DNA of 14,554 bases from Bacillota bacterium. Its GTDB lineage: Bacteria > Bacillota_A > Clostridia > DSM-8532. Below the pieces are notes generated by a model that made no database searches, was not told the DNA's origin, and worked only from the letters and a program-made list of their open reading frames with translations. Each line of letters begins with the position of its first letter. The stretch's first letter is position 1. The position numbers and the translations under genes are program-made. The stretch spans positions 1 through 14,554 of the forward strand of contig JAFADM010000069.1 in assembly GCA_023424865.1 (NCBI GenBank). The letters are read 5' to 3'. Shown here piece after piece: positions 1 to 6,497 of this stretch.

Positions 1-801
1 ACAGCCGCAGCCTGCGCCAAGCTGGGCCTGGAGTGCTACGTGGTTCTTACGGAGGAGGACGACGGAGTATACGAGGGCAACCGTATTCTGGAATACTTCT
101 TCGGCGCCAGGGAGGTATTCTGTGATATTGATTATTCCGTGGCCCCGGAGGCCCTGGCCCGGGAAAAGCTTCGCGCCGGGGAGGAACGCATTGCCCGGCT
201 GGTAAAGGAATTAACCTCTGAAGGCCGAAGGCCCTATGTTATTCCACGGGGCGGGCGGTCCCTCCAGGGAACGGCAGGCTATTGCCGGGCTATGGACGAG
301 GTGAAGGAACAGCTTGACAGCCTCAACGTCAAGCTTGATTATATTATTGCGCCCTGTGCCACCTCCAGCACCCTGACCGGAATTACCCTGGGCAACAGGG
401 TAAGCGGCATAAATGCAAGAATAATAGGAGTAGCCCTTTCCCGCTCGGTGGAGGAGGGTAAAAAAATGCTTTGTGAGGAATTTAACAGGGACGCTGAAAG
501 CCTGGGTTATGCCTTTGCCATTGAAGAGGAGCAGGTGGATATACTGGGCGGTTACATAGGGGAGGGCTATGGCATCCCGACCCAGGCGGGGATGGAGGCC
601 ATACGGCTTGTGGCCCGGGAGGAAGGCATTCTTCTGGATCCGGTTTACTCGGGCAAAACCATGTCCGCCTATTTGGATCTGGTAAGTAAGGGCTTCTTCA
701 AGGAAACCGACACCGTACTGTTCGTACATTCCGGCGGAACCCCCTTATTGTTTTTAAAGAATGTGGAGTCATGGATAAAGAAGGAAAAAGCCAAATGCTG
801 A
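1..801 (+). CDS. PLP-dependent D-cysteine desulfhydrase / ACC deaminase family lyase (5' truncated)
   Basis: The reading frame is open from base 1 to the TGA at 799-801, giving 266 residues. It opens with TAAACAKLGLECYVVLTEED, the segment that in this family follows the PLP-lysine region, so the true start and the Schiff-base lysine lie outside the window (about 60-70 residues missing). Family-typical segments are PYVIPRGGRSLQGTAGY (about residues 78-94), the phosphate-binding loop region APCATSSTLTG (117-127), GEGYGIPTQAGMEAIRLVAREEGILLDPVYSGK (187-219, shown by its spacing and the GYGIP and LLDPVYSGK blocks) and the C-terminal FVHSGGTPLLF (241-251). Members cleave small amino acids such as D-cysteine or 1-aminocyclopropane-1-carboxylate to a 2-oxoacid plus ammonia; the exact substrate cannot be read here. 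The next gene, a 2-oxoacid reductase, starts 13 nt downstream, so co-transcription is likely. The GTG at 40 is an internal valine, not the start. Confidence 0.85.
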   Translation, partial: TAAACAKLGLECYVVLTEEDDGVYEGNRILEYFFGAREVFCDIDYSVAPEALAREKLRAGEERIARLVKELTSEGRRPYVIPRGGRSLQGTAGYCRAMDEVKEQLDSLNVKLDYIIAPCATSSTLTGITLGNRVSGINARIIGVALSRSVEEGKKMLCEEFNRDAESLGYAFAIEEEQVDILGGYIGEGYGIPTQAGMEAIRLVAREEGILLDPVYSGKTMSAYLDLVSKGFFKETDTVLFVHSGGTPLLFLKNVESWIKKEKAKC

Positions 802-814
802 GGAGAACGGTATT

Positions 815-1801
815 ATGAACGCCATTGTTTACGCTAACCGACAGGACGAAACCCCTTTATTTGAAGGCTTTAACAAGGCTTACGGCCATCACCTTACCTA
901 TACCCCTGAGATGCTCACCGAGGCCAATTATGAGCTGGCCAGGGGTTGTGAGGCTGTCTTTATTGTTGTGGGGTGCAGAATAACGGAGAGCCTGGCTGAG
1001 AAGCTTGCCGGTATCGGAGTAAAATACATACTCACCCGCGCGGCAGGCACGGATCATCTGGACAAGGCGGCCCTTGCCCGGCTGGGGCTTCGCGCCGCCA
1101 ATGTGCCCGCCTATTCGCCCAATGCGGTATCGGAGCATACGGTAATGCTCCTTCTGGCCTTGCTGAGAAAGCTTAAAACACAGCTTAACCGTGTTCAAGA
1201 GCATAACTATACCATAGGCGGCCTTCGGGGAAGGGAGCTGCGAACCCTTACGGTAGGGGTAATAGGCCCGGGCAAAATCGGAAGCGCAACTCTGGAAAAT
1301 CTCAAAGGCTTTGGGTGCAGGCTTCTTGCGGCGGGACGAAAAAACCGGGAAACACGAGAGGGTACGGTGTTTGTGCCTATGGAGGAGCTTCTTTCAAAAA
1401 GCGATGCGGTTCTGCTTCACTGTCCACTTACCCATGAAAATTACCATATGATTAATGCCAAAACCCTATCCTTTATGAAGACGGGCAGCCTTCTAATCAA
1501 CACCTCCAGAGGAGGGCTTGTCAATGGAAGGGATGTTCTTGAAGCTCTGGAGGCGGGCCGTCTGGGCGGCTTTGGCTTTGATGTCTATGAAGGGGAGGAG
1601 ACCTTCTGCCGAAAGGATCTCAAAGGCTCAGCACCGGAAGATCCGGTGTTTGAACGGCTCCTTTGCCTTGACAATGTGCTTTACACCACCCATACGGCTT
1701 TTTATACCAATGAGGCCGTTTCCGGTATGATTGGAACCTCCTTTGAAAATCTTCATGCCTTTCTTGCCAAAGGCCGGTGCGAAAATGAGGTAACGGACTA
1801 A
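815..1801 (+). CDS. D-2-hydroxyacid dehydrogenase, D-lactate dehydrogenase type
   Basis: A 328-residue cytosolic NAD-dependent dehydrogenase that should reduce a 2-oxoacid to the D-(R)-2-hydroxyacid. The NAD-binding loop is GPGKIG at residues 151-156. The catalytic triad of the family is in place with the same spacing as in lactobacillar D-lactate dehydrogenase: R232 (TSRGG), E261 (DVYEGE) and H293 (TTHTAFYT). The AAGTDHLD and NVPAYSPNAVSEHTVMLLL blocks (76-113) are also typical. Start ATG 815 has AGGAGA at 801-806 overlapping the end of the lyase gene. Length matches the 330-residue family norm. Substrate could be pyruvate, or branched or aromatic 2-oxoacids as in 2-hydroxyisocaproate dehydrogenase (Stickland metabolism); sequence alone does not decide. 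Its neighbours, a deaminating lyase and an aminotransferase, both make 2-oxoacids, which fits a reductive sink for NADH. Confidence 0.88.
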   Translation: MNAIVYANRQDETPLFEGFNKAYGHHLTYTPEMLTEANYELARGCEAVFIVVGCRITESLAEKLAGIGVKYILTRAAGTDHLDKAALARLGLRAANVPAYSPNAVSEHTVMLLLALLRKLKTQLNRVQEHNYTIGGLRGRELRTLTVGVIGPGKIGSATLENLKGFGCRLLAAGRKNRETREGTVFVPMEELLSKSDAVLLHCPLTHENYHMINAKTLSFMKTGSLLINTSRGGLVNGRDVLEALEAGRLGGFGFDVYEGEETFCRKDLKGSAPEDPVFERLLCLDNVLYTTHTAFYTNEAVSGMIGTSFENLHAFLAKGRCENEVTD

Positions 1802-1833
1802 CCTAGTTTATAAACAAGAAGGAGCAGTTTACA

Positions 1834-3030
1834 ATGACCAGTTTAAGAAGTGTTTTTGAAGAAGCCGACAGGCTTAATAATGTTATTTTCTCTCCTATTC
1901 GTGAGGTGACCGACAAAGCGGGCCGACTCCAGGCCGAAGGCAGGGATGTTATCTATTTCAGCGCGGGCGAGCCCAATTTTAATACGCCGGAGCCAATAAA
2001 GCAGGCGACCATACAGGCGATTAACGATAACTTTTCCCATTATTGCTCCAACAGGGGTATGATCGGCCTGAGACGGGAGATAGCCAAAAAAATTCAGGAG
2101 GACACGGGGGTGGCCTATGATCCTGAAACGGAGATTATTGTTACCTCCAGCGGCGCGGAGGCTATTAACAACGCTCTTTTGTCCTCCATCAGCCAGGGTG
2201 ATGAGGTGCTTCTTTTCAGCCCTGCTTTCATAAGCTACGAATGCCTCATCCACCAATGCGGCGGCAAGGTGGTTTATGTTCCCCTGAAGGATACCGACGG
2301 CTATCAGATTGATGTGGAGCAGGTGGAAAAACGAATTACCGGTAAAACCACAATGATTGTCATGAACAATCCCTGCAACCCCACCGGCGCTGTCTTTTCC
2401 TCCCAATCGCTGGAGAAGCTGGCCCGGCTTGCGGTTGAGCACAATCTCCTGGTTTTTGCCGATGAAATATACAACCGGCTGGTATACGACGGGGCCAGCT
2501 TCACCTCCATTGCCTCTTTTCCGGGAATGCGGGAAAGAACCATTATGATGAACGGCTTTTCAAAAACCTATGCCATGACAGGGTGGCGTGTGGGCTACCT
2601 GGCAGCCGACAAGCGCATGACAGGCAAAATCATGAAGGTGCACCAGTACAGTACCACCACCGGCGTTACCTTTATTCAGGAGGGACTGGCGAGGGCCATG
2701 AACCTTGAGGATACCCGCAGGGAGGTCTCGGACATGGTGGATGCCTTTGCCCGGCGGCGCCGCCTTGCCATGGAAAAGCTGGATGAAATTGAAGGCTTGT
2801 CCTATGTGAAGCCATACGGTGCTTTCTATATTATGGTCAACGTCTCCTCAACGGGGCTTTCGGGAGAGGAATTTGCTTTCCGGCTTCTGGAGGAAAAGTA
2901 TGTGGCTGTGGTGCCTGCCGTGGGCCTTGGAAAGGAATGCGGAGACTACATACGCCTCTCCTATGCGGCTTCGGACGAAAACCTCCTAAGGGGCTTTAAA
3001 AGGATTAAGGACTTTGTTGAGGGGCTTTAG
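1834..3030 (+). CDS. Class I/II pyridoxal-phosphate aminotransferase
   Basis: A 398-residue fold-type I aminotransferase, probably of the aspartate/alanine/aromatic-like subgroup, acting in the cytosol. Visible landmarks are the N-terminal GEPNFNTP (residues 45-52), NNPCNPTG with the PLP-ring Asn182 (178-185), FADEIYN with Asp210 and Tyr213, the Schiff-base lysine K244 in GFSKTYAMTGWRVGY (241-255), and the substrate-carboxylate arginine R374 in YIRLSYA. Length is normal and nothing key is missing. ATG 1834 has AAGGAG at 1819-1824 with 9-nt spacing. The gene lies 32 nt after the D-hydroxyacid dehydrogenase and 27 nt before the permease, so it probably belongs to the same transcript. By inference it supplies 2-oxoacids to the dehydrogenase or recycles glutamate/2-oxoglutarate. 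Amino-acid specificity is not readable. This is not the fold-type IV enzyme of D-amino-acid transaminases. Confidence 0.9.
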   Translation: MTSLRSVFEEADRLNNVIFSPIREVTDKAGRLQAEGRDVIYFSAGEPNFNTPEPIKQATIQAINDNFSHYCSNRGMIGLRREIAKKIQEDTGVAYDPETEIIVTSSGAEAINNALLSSISQGDEVLLFSPAFISYECLIHQCGGKVVYVPLKDTDGYQIDVEQVEKRITGKTTMIVMNNPCNPTGAVFSSQSLEKLARLAVEHNLLVFADEIYNRLVYDGASFTSIASFPGMRERTIMMNGFSKTYAMTGWRVGYLAADKRMTGKIMKVHQYSTTTGVTFIQEGLARAMNLEDTRREVSDMVDAFARRRRLAMEKLDEIEGLSYVKPYGAFYIMVNVSSTGLSGEEFAFRLLEEKYVAVVPAVGLGKECGDYIRLSYAASDENLLRGFKRIKDFVEGL

Positions 3031-3057
3031 CAGGTTGGAGCAGGGGGAGGTGAGGCT

Positions 3058-3975
3058 ATGGCCGACCTGGGTATTGTAAGGGATTTGCAGCTTGTCCTGT
3101 TTTCCTTGATGCTGGTGGGGTGGCTTCTGGGCAAGCTCAAGCTGGTGGAAGCCCCGGGAAGAAAAACCCTGACGGATTTATTGATTAATGTCATTCTGCC
3201 CGCCAATATTATACAGTCCTTTAAAATGGAAATGAATCGTGCCATACTTGTGTCGGTCGCCCTTATTCTTTTAAGTGCGCTGGGAGTACAGCTCCTGTCC
3301 TATCTGTTGAGCAGATGCCTTTACCGAAGGGTCGAACCCGGCAGAAGGAGCGTTCTTCGCTACGCCACCATCTGCTCCAATGCCGGATTTATGGGAAACC
3401 CGGTGGTAGAGGGAATCTATGGTGCCGACGGGCTGATGTACGGCTCCATTTACCTTATTCCCCTAAGATTTTTTATGTGGACGGCGGGTTTGGCCTGCTT
3501 TACCGAAACAAGCCTGAGAAAAAGCTTTAAAAAGCTCCTTGTTCATCCCTGCATTCTTGCGGTCTGGGCAGGCTTTGGACTCATGGCGTTCCAGCTTGAG
3601 CTTCCGGGCTTTGCAGATACAACCCTTTCGGCCTTAAGCGCCTGCACCCTTCCCGTATCCATCCTCATTATCGGTACTATTTTGTCCGAGGTGGATATAC
3701 GCTCGGTGCTAAGCGGCACCACCCTGTATTTCTGCTTTGTCCGGCTTATCCTTATCCCCGGGCTGGTGCTGGTTCTGTCAAAGCTTTTAGGGTTTGGAAG
3801 CCTGGTGACCGGCGTTTCGGTTATCCTGTCCGGAATGCCCGCGGGAAGCACCACCGCCATACTGGCAGAAAAATACGGAGGGGATTCCGTCTACGCCTCA
3901 AAATGTGTGTTTTTAAGTACGGCCCTTTCCCTCATTACCATTCCTCTGCTCTGCTATGCGGTTACTTTTGTGTAA
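3058..3975 (+). CDS. AEC (auxin efflux carrier) family permease
   Basis: A 305-residue integral membrane protein with about eight to ten hydrophobic segments (roughly residues 10-28, 38-55, 62-84, 126-147, 164-180, 195-211, 222-242, 248-262 and 283-303). The AEC-family signatures are visible: NVILPANIIQSF near residues 44-55, the SNAGFMGNPVVEGIYG block at 107-122, and GMPAGSTTAILAEKYGGD at 259-276. Bacterial members move organic acids such as malate, or amino acids, across the membrane. ATG 3058 has a GGGGGAGG site at 3043-3050 with 7-nt spacing. Context, just behind a dehydrogenase and an aminotransferase, suggests transport of a hydroxyacid, oxoacid or amino acid used by these enzymes; which one, and in which direction, is inference. 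No terminator is evident right after it, but a 29-bp tandem repeat begins 7 nt past the stop. Confidence 0.85.
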   Translation: MADLGIVRDLQLVLFSLMLVGWLLGKLKLVEAPGRKTLTDLLINVILPANIIQSFKMEMNRAILVSVALILLSALGVQLLSYLLSRCLYRRVEPGRRSVLRYATICSNAGFMGNPVVEGIYGADGLMYGSIYLIPLRFFMWTAGLACFTETSLRKSFKKLLVHPCILAVWAGFGLMAFQLELPGFADTTLSALSACTLPVSILIIGTILSEVDIRSVLSGTTLYFCFVRLILIPGLVLVLSKLLGFGSLVTGVSVILSGMPAGSTTAILAEKYGGDSVYASKCVFLSTALSLITIPLLCYAVTFV

Positions 3976-4232
3976 AGGGCCATTAAGGGAAAAGTACAAC
4001 AGGGCTATCCTTTAAGGGAAAAGTACAGCAGGGCTATCCTTTAAGGTAAGCTTTATATGACCGGATGCGGTAAGAGGCAATGAGAAAATGAGATAAATAA
4101 AGGGACAAGATAAAAAGAGATAATAGCATAAACAAGTGGATGAGATAGGTGGATAAAATAAAAAGAGTCAATGACTATAAAGTGTAAAAGGCTATCAGAT
4201 AGAGGAAATAATGGATATAAAGGAGGAGGCTA
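3976..4232. other. 257-nt non-coding gap with tandem repeat and purine-rich tract
   Basis: The longest gap of the window. All frames are closed by frequent stops, and I find no credible small gene. The left part holds two copies of a 29-bp repeat plus a 6-nt stub (annotated separately). The right part, about 4069-4230, is AT-rich and strongly purine-biased on the + strand, with recurring GATAA, AAAAAGAG and GTGGAT words. A TATAAA at 4176-4181 has no matching -35 box, so I do not call a promoter. The segment ends in AGGAGGAGG (4221-4229), the ribosome binding site of the deacylase gene. Confidence 0.7.
3983..4046 (+). repeat. 29-bp tandem direct repeat, two copies plus partial third
   Basis: Copy 1 is 3983-4011 and copy 2 is 4012-4040; they differ at one position (A versus G within GTACARCAGG). 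A third partial copy, TTAAGG, covers 4041-4046. In each unit the start TTAAGGGA can pair with TCCTTTAA that spans the junction to the next unit (8 bp, one G-U, about 17-nt loop), so tandem hairpins are possible. There is no T-run after them, so a rho-independent terminator is unlikely. Function unknown. Confidence 0.85.
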
Positions 4233-5837
4233 ATGCTGGATTATTTGTTTGTTAACGCAACCCTTGTGGACGGAACGGGCAGCCTGCCCTATAAAGGCGA
4301 TCTGGGTGTAAAGGATGGACGTATTGTTTTAGGCGGTGTCCTGGTAAATGAAAACGCCCAGCATATTATTGACGCCTCCGGATTTCATCTTTGCCCCGGC
4401 TTTATTGACGCCCATTCTCACGGGGATCAGGTTCTGGGGGCCGAAGACGCGATTTCGGGCCTGTGCAAAATCTCCCAGGGCGTAACTACGGAAGTGACGG
4501 GCCAATGCGGCATATCGCCCTTTCCTTCCCGCAGGGAGCATGTGGAAGCTTTAAGAGGCGTTATAAAATCCTTTACGGTGGATAGCCTTTATAACAGGCT
4601 GGAAGAATTCACAGATTTTAAAAGCTTTCAAGCCTTTGCACGGGATTTACCCAAATTAGGCAATTATGCCTTTAACCTCGGCCATGCTTCACTCCGTGCC
4701 GCAGTTATGGGAATGGCTTCGCGAGCGCCCTCCAAGGACGAAATGGAGCATATGAAGGCCTATGTTGCAGAGGCTATGGAAAACGGCTGCTTTGGCCTTT
4801 CCAGCGGCCTTATCTATGCGCCCAGCCTGTATGCCTCAACCGGAGAGCTGACTGAGCTTTGCAAGGTACTGAAGCCTTACGGAGGGATTTATGCCACCCA
4901 TATGCGAAGCGAAGCCGACGGTGTGGTGGAGGCTGTGAAGGAGGCCATTGCCATTGCGGAGGCGGCAGCTGTACCCCTGGTCATTTCTCATCACAAAATA
5001 TGCGGAAAAGCCAATTGGGGAGCTTCGAAAACAACCCTTGCCCTTATTGGGGAGGCTGTGGACAGAGGCGTTGGCATAACGATGGATCAATACCCCTACG
5101 AGGCCACGCAGACCTATTTCAGCGGTTCTATTCCTCCACGGTATTTCACAAAGGGTATGGATGCCTTTGTGTCGTATTTGAAGGATCCGGCGGAAAGGGC
5201 GAGGATAAAGGCGGAAATGCTGGAAACACCCCCTGCCTACAACAGTCTGCACTACAATTCCGGCGGCTTTTCCGGCATGTTTATTGCCTCCAGCCCTAAT
5301 GTGCCCGAGGCCAGAGGCCTTACGGTGGAGCAGTACGCAAAAAGGCTTGGAAAGGATCCCTTTGATACTTACTTTGATCTTTTGGCTGCAAACCGTGGGG
5401 GAGGCCTTGGCGCTTATTTCTGTCTGGACAAAGGGGAGCTGGATGCTATCTATTTAAATGAGAATACCGTGGTGGGATCCGACGGCATCGTTAACAGTAC
5501 GGAGGATCCGGTTCACCCGCGGGCCTTCGGCACCTTTGTAAAAGCCCTTACCCTCTTTTGGAGGGATAAAGGTCTTGTAAGCTTTGAAAAAGCGATATAC
5601 AAGCAAACGGGACTTCCCGCTAAAAGGTGGGGACTGAAAGGAAAGGGACAAATAGCCGGAGGCTATGACGCGGATCTGGTGCTTTTAAACAGAGACGGGT
5701 TAAAGGACCGGGCCACTTACGCCGACCCCAGGCAGCTTTGTGAGGGGATTGTCCTGGTGATGGTCAACGGTGTGCCGGTTTATGAAGGAGGAAGGCTCAC
5801 CGGCGCTCACCCCGGCAGGGTGCTGCTCCGCAATTAA
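4233..5837 (+). CDS. N-acyl-D-amino-acid deacylase (D-aminoacylase), amidohydrolase superfamily
   Basis: A 534-residue zinc-dependent amidohydrolase expected to split N-acyl-D-amino acids into a carboxylate and a free D-amino acid. The composite beta-domain plus TIM-barrel layout is visible: an N-terminal strand region (1-52) with the NATLVDGTG opening, [12 protein letters not shown] with H61 and H63, the bridging cysteine C92 in [26 protein letters not shown] (188-202), the metal histidines H223 (ATHMRSE) and H253/H254 (ISHHK), and catalytic D417 in VVGSDG. The C-terminal [11 protein letters not shown] (476-486) is typical of the returning beta-domain. The Cys ligand in place of the carboxylated lysine of hydantoinases or dihydroorotases supports the D-aminoacylase branch. 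ATG 4233 follows AGGAGGAGG at 4221-4229. There is no signal peptide, so it is cytosolic. It may share a pathway with the upstream lyase of the D-cysteine desulfhydrase family. Confidence 0.88.
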   Translation: MLDYLFVNATLVDGTGSLPYKGDLGVKDGRIVLGGVLVNENAQHIIDASGFHLCPGFIDAHSHGDQVLGAEDAISGLCKISQGVTTEVTGQCGISPFPSRREHVEALRGVIKSFTVDSLYNRLEEFTDFKSFQAFARDLPKLGNYAFNLGHASLRAAVMGMASRAPSKDEMEHMKAYVAEAMENGCFGLSSGLIYAPSLYASTGELTELCKVLKPYGGIYATHMRSEADGVVEAVKEAIAIAEAAAVPLVISHHKICGKANWGASKTTLALIGEAVDRGVGITMDQYPYEATQTYFSGSIPPRYFTKGMDAFVSYLKDPAERARIKAEMLETPPAYNSLHYNSGGFSGMFIASSPNVPEARGLTVEQYAKRLGKDPFDTYFDLLAANRGGGLGAYFCLDKGELDAIYLNENTVVGSDGIVNSTEDPVHPRAFGTFVKALTLFWRDKGLVSFEKAIYKQTGLPAKRWGLKGKGQIAGGYDADLVLLNRDGLKDRATYADPRQLCEGIVLVMVNGVPVYEGGRLTGAHPGRVLLRN

Positions 5838-5859
5838 TTCTGCAATGGGACATCAATTC

Positions 5860-5883
5860 CGAATCAAAGCCCGAATCAAAGCC
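5860..5883 (+). repeat. 12-bp perfect tandem duplication
   Basis: CGAATCAAAGCC occurs twice back to back (5860-5871 and 5872-5883) and is followed by a further CG. It lies just upstream of the -35 box of the rplS promoter. It may be simple replication slippage or, less likely, a protein-binding site. Confidence 0.8.
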
Positions 5884-5897
5884 CGTTCAAATTATTC

Positions 5898-5927
5898 TTT
5901 ACACCCCCAGCTTCGCTGTGATACAAT
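5898..5927 (+). promoter_or_regulatory. Sigma-A promoter of rplS
   Basis: TTTACA (5898-5903) and TACAAT (5922-5927) are separated by 18 nt, a good match to TTGACA-17-TATAAT. Transcription should start near 5933-5935, leaving a leader of about 85 nt before the rplS start codon. Confidence 0.7.
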
Positions 5928-5932
5928 ATTAC

Positions 5933-6018
5933 GGCGTGAGTACGGAGTGGTCCACTGCCTGCATGTAATCAGGAAAGATTCAGGTTATGAACACTCTAGT
6001 TTAGGAGGAAAAATACAA
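5933..6018 (+). promoter_or_regulatory. Structured rplS 5' leader, candidate L19 autoregulatory element
   Basis: The leader between the promoter and rplS folds by eye into a closed multi-stem shape. GAGT (5938-5941) can pair with ACTC (5993-5996). Inside are GGAGTG (5944-5949) with CACTgCC (5953-5959) and CCTG...AATC (5958-5970) with GATTCAGG (5977-5984). The two inner stems share the CC at 5958-5959, so they compete for their outer pairs. A second CAGG at 5970-5973 is an alternative partner for CCTG. Many Bacillota have an L19 leader motif in front of rplS by which L19 represses its own mRNA. Position and shape fit, but I could not score it against that model. The leader ends with the AGGAGG ribosome binding site at 6003-6008. 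Confidence 0.5.
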
Positions 6019-6375
6019 ATGGATATCCTGCGTACACTGGAACTGGAAGGTATGAAACAGAACCTTCCCAACCTTAAAGTCGGTGACTATTTAAAGGTTA
6101 ACGTTAAGGTTAAAGAAGGAAATCGTGAAAGAATTCAGGTATTTGAGGGAACCCTTATTGCCATGCGCGGAAGCGGAATCAGCCGTGCGGTTACCGTAAG
6201 AAGACTTTCTTTCGGTATCGGCGTTGAAAGAGTTTTCCCCATCCATTCGCCAAACGTCGATTCATTTGAAATCGTCCGCAGAGGTAAGGTAAGAAGAGCG
6301 AAGCTCTATTATCTCCGCAAAAGAGTGGGTAAAGCTGCCAGAATTAAGGAAGACATTGCGGCTAGCAAAGAATAA
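6019..6375 (+). CDS. rplS: 50S ribosomal protein L19
   Basis: A 118-residue protein matching bacterial L19, which sits at the 30S-50S interface near bridges to 16S rRNA. Diagnostic parts are the start [20 protein letters not shown], the central [22 protein letters not shown] region (about residues 41-62), [11 protein letters not shown] (67-77) and the basic [22 protein letters not shown] tail (89-110). ATG 6019 is chosen because AGGAGG (6003-6008) lies 10 nt upstream and family members begin here; the frame stays open upstream to 5770, but that part shows no L19 similarity and overlaps the deacylase gene and the promoter. In most Bacillota rplS follows trmD; here the upstream neighbour is a deacylase, so rplS has its own promoter and leader and is closed by a terminator. 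Confidence 0.98.
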   Translation: MDILRTLELEGMKQNLPNLKVGDYLKVNVKVKEGNRERIQVFEGTLIAMRGSGISRAVTVRRLSFGIGVERVFPIHSPNVDSFEIVRRGKVRRAKLYYLRKRVGKAARIKEDIAASKE

Positions 6376-6386
6376 AGCGATTGCTG

Positions 6387-6413
6387 AAAGAGGACTTAAA
6401 AGGTCCTCTTTTT
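6387..6413 (+). terminator. Rho-independent terminator after rplS
   Basis: Stem AAAGAGGAC (6387-6395) pairs with GTCCTCTTT (6403-6411) around a 7-nt loop and runs into a T-rich end (6409-6413). It lies 12 nt after the rplS stop codon. Confidence 0.9.
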
Positions 6414-6421
6414 GTTATAAT
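6413..6421 (+). promoter_or_regulatory. Extended -10 promoter for the rbgA-rnhB operon
   Basis: TGTTATAAT at 6413-6421 is a perfect -10 hexamer with the TGn extension. The stretch 17 nt upstream (GACTTA, 6393-6398) is a poor -35 box and lies inside the terminator stem-loop, so this would rely on the extended -10. It would serve rbgA, whose start is 77 nt downstream. Confidence 0.5.
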
Positions 6422-6497
6422 GGTAAAAAGAAAGCGGAATATACGGGTGAAGAGGCTGGGGCGGTTATTTGCCTGCGGCCGTTAAGGAGAGGATAAA

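Noticed and set aside
40..801. GTG at 40 as start of the first gene
   Set aside because: The frame continues to base 1 with family-typical sequence; the codon is an internal valine of a gene cut by the window edge.
4176..4181. TATAAA as -10 box of a deacylase promoter
   Set aside because: No -35 match at 16-18 nt upstream in an AT-rich tract where such hexamers occur by chance.
3976..4232. Small gene in the permease-deacylase gap
   Set aside because: All frames have frequent stops; the longest ATG-started reading frames are only a few codons long.
4859..5299. 146-codon + strand frame inside the deacylase gene
   Set aside because: Shadow frame of a gene with complete family motifs; rich in Cys, Arg and Gly as expected of an out-of-frame reading.
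5770..6018. Long N-terminal extension of the rplS reading frame (start at 5770)
   Set aside because: It overlaps the end of the deacylase gene and the rplS promoter and leader, has no L19 similarity, and ATG 6019 has a proper AGGAGG site and the family N-terminus.
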